DNA from: Ciborinia camelliae
Taxonomy: Eukaryota; Ascomycota; Leotiomycetes; Helotiales; Sclerotiniaceae
NCBI GenBank assembly: GCA_025890175.1
Contig: JANPYM010000006.1
Coordinates: 1,773,655-1,837,654, forward strand
Length of the DNA stretch: 64,000 nt
Reading direction: 5' to 3'
How positions within the stretch are numbered: position 1 is the stretch's first letter; the number at the start of each line of letters is the position of its first letter. A program made the translations under genes and the position numbers. Of this stretch, positions 57,024 to 64,000 are shown piece after piece. Below the pieces are notes generated by a model. It saw only the letters and a list, made by a program, of their open reading frames with translations, made no database searches and had not been told where the DNA came from.

Positions 57024-57703
57024 TTACGAATCTACGAACCTACAACCTACGAACCTACGAACCTACGAACCTACGAACCTACGAACCTACGAACCTACGA
57101 ACCTACGAACCTACGATTCTACGAACCTACGAATCTACGAATCTACGAATCTACCTCCTCCCTCCGATCCTACGAACCTACGAACCTACGAACCTACCTC
57201 CTCCCTCCGATCCTACGAATCTACGAATCTACGAACCTACGAACCTACCTCCTCCCTCCAATCCTACCTCCTCCCTCCGAACCTACGAACCTACGAATCT
57301 ACGAATCTACGAATCTACGAATCTACGAACCTACGAACCTACGAACCTACCTCCTCCCTACGAACCTACGAACCTACAAACCTACGAACCTACGAATCTA
57401 CGAACCTACGAATCTACGAACCTACGAATCTACGAACCTACGAATCTACGAACCTACGAATCTACGAACCTACGAATCTACGAATCTACGAACCTACCTC
57501 CTCCCTCCGAACCTACCTCCTCCCTCTAAACCTACCTCCTCCCTATGAACCTACGAACCTACGAATCTACGAACCTACGAATCTACGAACCTACGAATCT
57601 ACGAACCTACGAATCTACGAACCTACGAATCTACGAATCTACGAACCTACCTCCTCCCTCCGAACCTACCTCCTCCCTCCGATCCTACGAACCTACGAAC
57701 CTT
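57024..57703. repeat. 8-bp-unit minisatellite (CTACGAAY)n with CTACCTCCTCCCT breaks
   Basis: About 680 bp of CTACGAAC and CTACGAAT units, broken at intervals by CCTACCTCCTCCCTCCGA blocks. The unit has few stops, so two overlapping plus frames are open for about 180 codons each (56978-57529 and 56982-57548) and spell Tyr-Glu-Pro-Thr-Asn-Leu-Arg-Thr repeats. I treat these as artefacts. The interspersed pattern gives a higher-order structure. Confidence 0.95.
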
Positions 57704-57838
57704 AATTATAGGTAGGTTTTTACGGTACTATTAATAGCTTATTTATAACCTTTTTCGACACCTTCTCTTTTGCGGTAGGCTTGTTTTTATATTAATTTTT
57801 ATATCAATTTACTAGTAATAAATAAATGATACAATTAT

Positions 57839-58045
57839 TGGGGAATCAGGTCACATGGTTTCCGGTCACATGATCAGGGATCACGTGGTAAGCTATACCG
57901 CATAGGGTATGGGGGAGTAGCATATAAGGGCAGCTGGGCTGCCACCAAATACATACTCCTTAGTCAAATCAATCTACCATAATTCTACCCTAGTACTTCC
58001 TTCCTATCGTATTACTGGTCATCCCAGGTTATACGATTAATAACA
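57839..58045. mobile_element. Solo LTR with 5-bp target duplication
   Basis: A 207-bp sequence beginning TGGGGAATCAGGTCACATGG and ending GATTAATAACA, flanked by ATTAT on both sides (57834-57838 and 58046-58050). TG...CA ends plus a perfect 5-bp direct repeat are the marks of an integrated LTR. A TATA-like CATATAAGG at 57921 and three CACATG/CACGTG-type sites near its left end would be the promoter parts. No internal retrotransposon sequence follows, so it is a solo LTR. Confidence 0.65.
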
Positions 58046-58098
58046 ATTATAATTGTTGGAATCACTATGGGCGATGGAGAACAAATGTACTATAGTAT

Positions 58099-58204
58099 GT
58101 TTTAGAGCCTTGGCGAACCTATTAAAAGCTTCAAAATCTATATAGCTTCAAAATTTCATCAAAATCAACCTTTTCAGCCTCAAAATCAGAATAGGCTCTG
58201 AAAC
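58099..58204. repeat. Short inverted repeat, possible small hairpin element
   Basis: GTTTTAGAGCCT (58099-58110) faces AGGCTCTGAAAC (58193-58204), 11 of 12 bases complementary, with CTTCAAAA-type direct repeats between. It lies just left of the MITE at 58248. Nature unknown. Confidence 0.4.
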
Positions 58205-58247
58205 ACGTGGGTGCTTAGCACGCCTCGAAGTTCTAAAAACTATACTA

Positions 58248-58419
58248 CAGTAGAACGCGCCTATACTGGCCAAGAAAATTTGACCAATTAGATCCGGTAT
58301 AAACGGGATTCCGGGATATGCGGATTAGGCAATAAGGCATCAATCATTTTTTGTATATGGTTGAAAAAAATGGCCGGGGATTCCGGTATAAACGTGGCCG
58401 GTATAAGCGGGTTCTACTG
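58248..58419. mobile_element. MITE, Tc1/mariner-pogo type, TA target site
   Basis: 172 bp with inverted ends CAGTAGAACGCGCCTATACT and CAGTAGAACCCGCTTATACC (23 of the first 25 positions similar), flanked by TA on each side (58246-58247, 58420-58421). CCGGTATAA-type subrepeats lie inside both ends. There is no coding capacity. TA duplication and CAGTAGAAC ends point to a pogo/Fot1-like transposase for mobility. A related copy lies at 60549. Confidence 0.8.
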
Positions 58420-58421
58420 TA

Positions 58422-58953
58422 TAGATCAACTATATAAGCCCGCTAGGCACTAGTGCCGTGCGCTGCATGCGCTTGCGTGTCGTCGGCACGTGATTTATCC
58501 AACAAATGGATTTAAATTTTGAATCGGATGTAGGTTTTGGAATCCGATCAATGACAGATTCTATAACCCCCCATTCCCTTTAAGGTATTTGCAAATGGAT
58601 CGACTTACGCATTTTTGATATCTTAATTCTGATGCAAAATCTAGCAGAGGTGGATCAAAATGTACTTTTAAATTTACGCAAATAGCAAGTCCAAAGAACA
58701 AAGGGTCAAGAGGGATGGGAACAGAAATACCTAATAAGGACAGGAATTAAAGAGCAAGAACAAAGAGCTCGAATCTTGATTACCCCATTTAAACATTGCC
58801 CTTTAAACATTGCCCTCGTGAGCTTCAAACTTAAGCTCTCCTACGATCAATTAATTTATCATCTAGTAGCAGCTGAAGCTTCCCATCTAATTCCAATATC
58901 TGAACTTTGCATACTTCTGATACTCTTTGCTTTCAAACCACACCACGGAAATC
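58422..58953. other. Intergenic, upstream of METTL7-like gene
   Basis: About 530 bp; ATTGCCCTTTAAAC duplicated at about 58795-58815, otherwise nothing recognised. The last part is the likely promoter. Confidence 0.5.
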
Positions 58954-59924
58954 ATGGCCCCCGCATTCGCAATCGTGAAAGAGTATGCTACGAGCTACTT
59001 TTTTCCGCTATTTCTTTATGTTCTAGGTGTTTACTGTAAGTTGCCTATCAGATTTCAAATTGCGCTCTCATACTCTCTGAAACTTTTCACCAAGATTCCC
59101 GTCACTCTAAATTTCTGTACCATTCCCATCACCAACTAATTGCGCTAGATTTTCTCCGCGTCTTCGTTCGTACCCTCTTCCAAAAACCAATTGAGCTCCT
59201 CTCTCCGTCCACCGTCGCGGGTCAATCGTTTGGCGAAGCATGGGCCGCTCTCGATGAAGGTGATCCGTATGAAGGCCCTTTGCGCCACATTCTCCCCGCG
59301 CTGGGCACCGCCTCCGGCAAAATTCTTGAGATTGGACCGGGTTCAGGTGAGCAGGTACGCTTCCTCACAAACCCTAAAGTTGAGATGGTATACGGGGTGG
59401 AGCCGTGCAAGGTGCTACATGAACCATTGAGTAAAGCGATCCTGGCAGCGGGTCTACAGGAAAAATACAGGATTCTGGACTGTGGAGCTGAGAGGAAAAG
59501 CTTGAGCGAAGGTTTGCGAAGAGCCGGTTTGCTAAAAGATAATAAGAGTGGAGAATATGAAGGGAGTCCTCTCTTTGATACGATTATTGTTATTAGGGTT
59601 CTGTGCTCGGTGAATAATCCGGTGGATACCGTGGACTTCTTGTATCAGCTGCTGAAGCCTGGAGGGAGACTTCTTGTTGGCGAGCATATACAAAATCCTT
59701 GGAGAAAAAGCACCGGTAGTGTATTGGGAAGATTCACCCAAGTATTATATCAATTAGCGGGCTGGAGCTTTTTCATGGGGAATTGCCATCTGGACCGAAA
59801 GACGGATGAATATTTGGAAACGGTGGGAAATAAGTATGGGGGTTGGGGAAAAGTAGAACTGAAAGCCGTTGGTGAATTTGCTCCAATTCCTTTTGTGTTT
59901 GGAGAGTTGGTTAAGAGGAAGTAG
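58954..59924 (+). CDS. SAM-dependent methyltransferase, METTL7-like, membrane anchored
   Basis: Exons 58954-59035 and 59149-59924 join across a 113-bp intron to 285 residues. The start is the ATG in AATCATGGCC. Residues 1-40 form a hydrophobic N-terminal segment (SYFFPLFLYVLGVY, then FLRVFVRTLF), a likely monotopic membrane anchor. The Rossmann methyltransferase fold follows: motif I ILEIGPGSGEQ (86-96), YGVEPC after the second strand, DTIIVIRVLCSV, and the post-motif LLKPGGRLLVGEH. This matches the class-11 methyltransferases related to animal METTL7 (lipid-droplet and ER proteins, alkyl thiol methyltransferases). The substrate of the fungal protein is unknown. The gene is intact though surrounded by transposon remnants. 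Confidence 0.88.
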
Positions 59925-60548
59925 TGAGATAGCACTATTATACACGAACATTTCTGAATTCATATCAATTTTATCATCACTTACTGGGTCAACACATCAC
60001 GACCAATGAATATAGACAGTCATTATGGCACAAGTTTCCTGCTTAATGCCTAGCTAGCAAATTTTGATTGATGCCTTCTGGGGATGGTTTTCCGGGGAAG
60101 TTGAAATGGAGCCCGGTGTTAACGGCTCTACAATGGGCGTACCGTCATGCATCTCCTCTCGCCTCTTTAGCTCGAGGTTTGAAGGAGGAAATACGATGCT
60201 TGAATCAATAGACAATAAACTGCCAAGGCAAATTGATATGTAAAGAAACTTCAAGAAGGATCCAAAACGAAAGTTGGGTATTGTATTGACTGAAGGAAGA
60301 GAAAATGAAAGAGGAAAAAGGAATGGGAAAGGTTGGGGGGCTTCCAAGCCCAAGTAACTGTTATCAGATGAACAAATCAACAGCCCTATTCTATTCCTCA
60401 GCCGTTATCAGATCGTCGCCTATATATCCTACCAATTGCAATGCTTGTAGAGGTTTCCAACAACTTGGTAATTTGAAGTTCCTGCACAGTAAACTGCAAG
60501 GATTATTCTGAGCCACCTCCATGGTAAAGTTAGCCAAGTAGAAAACTA
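59925..60548. other. Intergenic
   Basis: About 620 bp without a supportable gene. The minus frame at 60054-60380 is short and hydrophobic, with no family sequence. Confidence 0.5.
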
Positions 60549-60795
60549 CAGTTAAACTTGTTTATACCGGATCGAAAAATTCGACCAATCAAATCCGGTA
60601 TAGCCAGGTTTCCGATATAACCAGGTTTACATAAAGCTTTATACAGATTTTATATAGATTTATACAAAGACCTTATTTTATTACTACTTTTTCATTAGTT
60701 ATATTACTAAATTTATATCGAATTAACTTAAAAAGTATTAGTATATCTAATCAGGTTTCGATATAAAAAAGTGCGGTACAAATAAGTTTAAACTG
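60549..60795. mobile_element. MITE of the same family as 58248-58419, TA target site
   Basis: 247 bp with ends CAGTTAAACTTGTTTATACC and CAGTTTAAACTTATTTGTACC, flanked by TA (60547-60548, 60796-60797). After the left end it shares GACCAAT-A-ATCCGGTATA with the 58248 element, in the same place, so both derive from one family. The middle is AT-rich and not coding. Confidence 0.75.
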
Positions 60796-60832
60796 TACTC
60801 GGACATTCGTTACGGCGATCGAACTTGGTAGT

Positions 60833-60900
60833 AAGAAGTATAAGGCTCCGGGTCGTTCGGATCGATAAGAAGTATAAGGCTTCGGGTCGTTCGGATCGAT
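60833..60900. repeat. 34-bp direct repeat x 2
   Basis: AAGAAGTATAAGGCTCCGGG... (60833-60866) is repeated at 60867-60900 with a single C/T difference. The second copy runs into the left end of the Harbinger-like element, so the transposon end seems to be duplicated. Confidence 0.9.
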
Positions 60901-61305
60901 TTTTTTAATTGTTGCGAATATAGGTTATAGCGATCAATTTAGTTTAAATTTATAGTTTCATATACAATATTAAACTATATTTGTTAGTAATAAAAGCTAA
61001 TTAGATTTTCATTAAAGATTTAGTAAAACTATTATACAAATTTTAAGATTTTGTAATATTTTGTAGATCTACATTTGTAAACTTGGCATTGTTACGTAGC
61101 TAGCGTAGCACTCTCTAGATGGTATGTTGGCTTCTAGACTTATAATCTAGAATTATACCTTTTAGGTCGGTGGGGCAGTGGTAAAGCTAACGACTACCAC
61201 GTTACAGACATAACGAATATTAACGTTCGGCAAATTCGGCAAACGCTATATTGAAGCTATGTTGATTACGCAACATTGGTTTAAAAAAGCGATCCGAACG
61301 GGCCC
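60878..61305. mobile_element. PIF/Harbinger-like MITE with TAA target site
   Basis: About 428 bp. The left end GGCTTCGGGTCGTTCGGATC and right end (reverse strand) GGGCCCGTTCGGATCGCTTT align, and the similarity continues through the T-run to TTGTTGCG. TAA flanks both sides (60875-60877 and 61306-61308), a 3-bp duplication typical for PIF/Harbinger elements, whose ends often start GGGCC-GTT. It has no coding capacity. The left end has a small insertion relative to the right. Confidence 0.6.
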
Positions 61306-61308
61306 TAA

Positions 61309-61516
61309 TAAGTGTGAAATGATTTGTAACTAAAGAAGAAAGGTTGAGTGTACGTGTTTTTATTCCATGTTCAATATCCGGAGATTCCGTTCCTAATTTA
61401 TTCGAGAATATCTAAATATGGAGGTTTAGATATTTGTCTGCGAGCAATACAAAAGTTTGATATAAGTCATCCCTATCCTTTCAGCTTATTTTCTCAATTC
61501 CACGCAATCCTTTTTA
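61309..61516. other. Short AT-rich spacer
   Basis: No gene or repeat recognised. Confidence 0.4.
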
Positions 61517-62105
61517 TCAACTAGTTGGAAAACTCCCTCGTCGATAATCAATGCCACTTTCAACAACGGTTGATCCACAGACGTAAATGACCGCAACAAT
61601 GTCTGCATATGACTTCAACTGAAATCGTGACTTCTCCGAGATCGGCTCCCACCCTCACTACAAGGTATGGAGTAGTTCCACGCTATATAGTTTCCCACAT
61701 TTTTCCCTTCATCGACTCTTTTGATGAATCCCTTTTCCAGTAAAATAGGTAAACCCTTCTGATTCGTCCATTCCGTACATCTCCAATACCCCGGTACTTC
61801 CTCCCCTTCTCAATATGGCATCCTATCCACCTTGCAAGTTTCCAGCTCCATACTCCTCGGATTGAACCATCTCAATCAAAGAAGCACTGGAACACTTTTC
61901 AGAAATTTTGCCTCTTCTTCCATACCAGATGCATCAATCTGCGCTAGAATCTTTCTCCGATAGAATGACTCGACTCGCGTCTTTTTCAATGGAAATAAGA
62001 ATAGATCATGCTGCTGGCCGAGACGATATCTCCATTAGCTTCGTGACTTGTACCGGAACCGTCTGGAGAGGTTTCAGTGAAGATGTTCGTGTGGTTGCGT
62101 GTATA
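61517..62105 (-). pseudogene. Decayed coding region of unknown family
   Basis: On the minus strand several protein-like stretches follow each other in different frames: NHTNIFTETSPDGSGTSHEA... (about 62075-61985), FYRRKILAQIDASGMEEEAK (about 61960-61885), IEMVQSEEYGAGNLQGG and DAILRRGGSTGVLEMYGMDE (about 61880-61730), and EPISEKSRFQLKSYADIVAV then IYVCGSTVVESGIDY (about 61655-61530), ending at a TGA at 61517. Stops and frame changes lie between them without consistent splice sites. This suggests one old gene broken by frameshifts and nonsense changes, perhaps with unseen introns. I cannot name the family. Confidence 0.35.
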
Positions 62106-62392
62106 TTAAGGCATGAGAAGATTTTGTAGGGCGAGATTCCATGGAATTTTATAAATTTTGTAAGGTCGAGAAGTCATAGTTTGGTTCTGATGGTCAATAT
62201 CATGGGAGTTATTGTTAGGATTGTGAAGTGGTAGATGCAGGAAGCGGGTAAGATCTGAAGATGCATCTATTGGCTGACTTGGATGCATATAGGCCGATAA
62301 AAATACCTTGGATGATTGATGCGTGTTGAATGAAGCAGTGTATTGAGAAAGTAACGCAAGACCAAGGAGTTGAGACAATAGTCTGTTCATGA

Positions 62393-62563
62393 TCAATCCG
62401 AAACAAATAGTGGTAGGAGCACCAGGAAAATGAAGGCAGCCGCAATCAAGCAACATATTCCGGCGATGGTAAAGAATCGACGAATCGTATCATGCTCATA
62501 TCTATGTCGTGGGAGGCCAACGCTGACCGTCGCAATCAACGGGGTACGCTCGTCGCTTTCCAT
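62393..62563 (-). CDS. Short membrane-anchor frame, 56 residues, probably the 5' end of the broken gene
   Basis: An ATG at 62563 opens 56 codons: an acidic/polar start MESDERTPLIATVSVGLPRH, a basic stretch RYEHDTIRRF, then one strongly hydrophobic helix (IAGICCLIAAAFIFLVLLPL) and FVSD before TGA. This is the layout of a type II signal anchor (short cytosolic tail, basic residues, then a membrane span) found on fungal vacuolar or secretory enzymes. No catalytic domain follows in frame. With the decayed stretches further along the same strand (61517-62105), it is best read as the surviving first exon of a lost enzyme. A genuine tiny membrane protein is the alternative. Confidence 0.45.
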   Translation of the reverse strand: MESDERTPLIATVSVGLPRHRYEHDTIRRFFTIAGICCLIAAAFIFLVLLPLFVSD

Positions 62564-62908
62564 CTTTTTATCAAGGAGTACTTAAACTCTGTAACGATTT
62601 AAGGATGTTCGGAGATACCTTCTAACGATCAGTTTATATATTTCACTCGAAAGATTTTGCATTAAATGAGGTGAAGTCATGAAGTCGTGTTGTCATGTTG
62701 TCGTGTTCTCACGTGCGTGATATATTTTATTATTACATCATGAAGAGGATTGGAGTGGGGTTGCCCATAACACGCCAAGTCCATGCCAACGCGGCCGCAA
62801 TTCCGAAAATGCGGGGGGGAATGGCGACATCCCGACAAATCATCAATTAACTTCACAGCTGGAATCTCTCTCGCAGTTTCACCAATTGTCCTTTTCTCTT
62901 TCAACAAT
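62564..62908. other. Divergent upstream region
   Basis: 345 bp. Contains GTCGTGTTGTCATGTTGTCG-type short repeats (about 62685-62707) and the probable promoter and leader of the thioesterase-like gene. The frame of that gene is open upstream to 62783, but the ATG at 62909 fits the mitochondrial leader better. Confidence 0.5.
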
Positions 62909-63926
62909 ATGCCTCCTAGAATACCTTGTCTGTCTAGACAACCATTTAAAAGTCTGCGCAGCCCCCTATTAAAACGCTTCGAAACAACAGCACAACAAGC
63001 GCCTCCGGAGGCTAGGTCGAATTCGCGATGGCTGGGCTCGATTAAAGAGAGGATTGGGAAATGTATTATGTTTGGAATGAGCCGAGAACAAGCCCGAGAT
63101 GCGGGAAAGGTACTAGAGATACTGGGGCGGGATTGGAGGGAACTGATTGCGGGGAGAGATGGTTACTTGGTGGATAAAAAGAGAGCAGGTTTGAGTAGAC
63201 ATAAGGTTGTCTGGGGGGAGATGGATTGTATGGTATGGATTCCTTCATAGATGGAAGGCATGATGAGCTATGGGCTCCTGGTAAGAGATTGAAGAAAAGA
63301 AGTTAACTTGGGGTGAACTGCAGAAACATATTAATAACGTCATGTACATACGATATGCCGAAAGTGCAAGAGTACAATGGGCTCAGAATTATGCCATTCA
63401 TATCGATCCCCAGAATAAGGAGAAATGGAATCAAATGTGCACGCCAAACGGCTATGGGATGATACTCGGGAGCATAAAGACGAATTTTCTTTTTGTGAGC
63501 GTTCTCCTCATTTTATATCTTCCCCATAAGCTCACTCGTATATGATTGCACTCTTACCTTGCTGACAAGCATCAGCCCATGACATGGCCGGATCACATTT
63601 CCGTATATCACAAGCTCAGCCATTTACCCAGCGATAAAGATGCCTCTTTCAACTTAGATGTGATAATCGTGTCCGAGTTACATCAACGGGTAGCTGCAAG
63701 GTGCGCGGAAGATATCGTGACATATGATTATAGAAAAGGGAGAAAGGAGCTGTTGCAACCATGGCTTTTGGATGCTTTTGCGAAGACTTGGGAAGAGCAA
63801 AACGCAGCAATGACAAGCGCACTGAAGAAGATTGAAGACATAGAAGAGAAAGTCAGGAAGCTGGAAATTGATACCTGGGATAGGGCAGATGCGGTAGAGG
63901 ATATGGGAACGGCTAACAAGATTTGA
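62909..63926 (+). CDS. Mitochondrial thioesterase-like (hot-dog fold, 4HBT-type) protein
   Basis: Exons 62909-63232, 63324-63494 and 63576-63926 join in frame to 281 residues. The N terminus MPPRIPCLSRQPFKSLRSPL then LKRFETTAQQ is basic and free of acidic residues for the first ~20 residues, like a mitochondrial targeting peptide. The hot-dog region reads HINNVMYIRYAESARVQWAQ, GYGMILGSIKTNFLF-PMTWP, DHISVYHKL and SELHQRVAARCAEDIVTYDY, matching the fungal 4-hydroxybenzoyl-CoA-thioesterase-like family; the H-x-N-N-x-x-Y segment is the characteristic central helix. A C-terminal coiled coil (ALKKIEDIEEKVRKLEIDTW) ends the protein. The likely role is acyl-CoA or acyl-ACP hydrolysis in mitochondria; the substrate is unknown. 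The intron after GEMDCM removes what would otherwise be a stop. Confidence 0.9.
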
Positions 63927-64000
63927 TTAGAAAAAAGTGAAGTAAGTGAAATAGATGGTGAGACACTATTCTGCACGGTTGCCGGTCCGGAGCTCTACCT

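Noticed and set aside
56978..57548. Two overlapping plus frames of about 185 codons spelling Tyr-Glu-Pro-Thr repeats
   Set aside because: Direct translation of the 8-bp minisatellite; two frames are open equally and neither has non-repeat coding sequence.
61167..61250. tRNA-like stretch GTGGGGCAGTGGTAAAGC followed by a GTTCGGCAAATTC block
   Set aside because: Resembles A and B boxes but no acceptor stem or anticodon arm can be folded; it lies inside the Harbinger-like element.

Overview
The window is nuclear DNA of a filamentous ascomycete. Spliceosomal introns are short (about 46-66 bp, GT...AG), intergenic DNA is AT-rich and full of TAGG/CTAC/GGAT microsatellites, there is an isolated 5S rRNA gene, and the proteins (Sec23, L12, S7, an OGT-like GT41 protein, Sec72, a Ure2p-type GST, DUF7704) read as Pezizomycotina. 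Base composition and repeat style fit Leotiomycetes, perhaps Sclerotiniaceae; this placement is inference.

Left part (1-17.7 kb): conserved housekeeping genes. These are the 3' end of SEC23 (COPII coat), RPL12, a large TPR/GT41 O-GlcNAc-transferase-like gene, RPS7 (minus), an F-box/WD40 SCF-adaptor gene (minus) and a DUF7704 membrane protein. Low-complexity stretches separate them.

Middle (17.7-33.7 kb): a gene-poor, repeat-rich stretch. About 10.7 kb has no convincing protein gene and holds a 5S rRNA gene, a solo LTR with target duplication, diverged LTR-like remnants and a decayed 195-bp tandem array. At its right edge are two unrecognised coiled-coil genes (28.5 and 31.4 kb) and what looks like a broken paralogue (25.2 kb). 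This is the best candidate for lineage-specific, undescribed biology.

33.7-53.6 kb: transport and metabolism. A FucP-like MFS sugar permease, a GST with an optional mitochondrial-type leader, an SAM O-methyltransferase (plus a decayed exon-1 copy downstream), an NHX1-like Na+/H+ antiporter, a SUT/SLC45-like sugar transporter, a large disordered protein, Sec72 and a small coiled-coil gene. They do not form an obvious biosynthetic cluster.

Right part (53.6-64 kb): accessory and unstable. It holds a gene coding 31-residue repeats with an 89-bp tandem array in its promoter, a nonsense-mutated and truncated DHA2-type transporter, a 30-bp perfect inverted repeat, an 8-bp-unit minisatellite of about 680 bp, a solo LTR, two TA-flanked MITEs of one family, a PIF/Harbinger-like MITE and a decayed minus-strand gene. 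Intact genes among them encode a METTL7-like methyltransferase and a mitochondrial-type thioesterase-like protein. All splice sites were placed by reading GT/AG signals that keep frame and family sequence; none is confirmed by transcripts.
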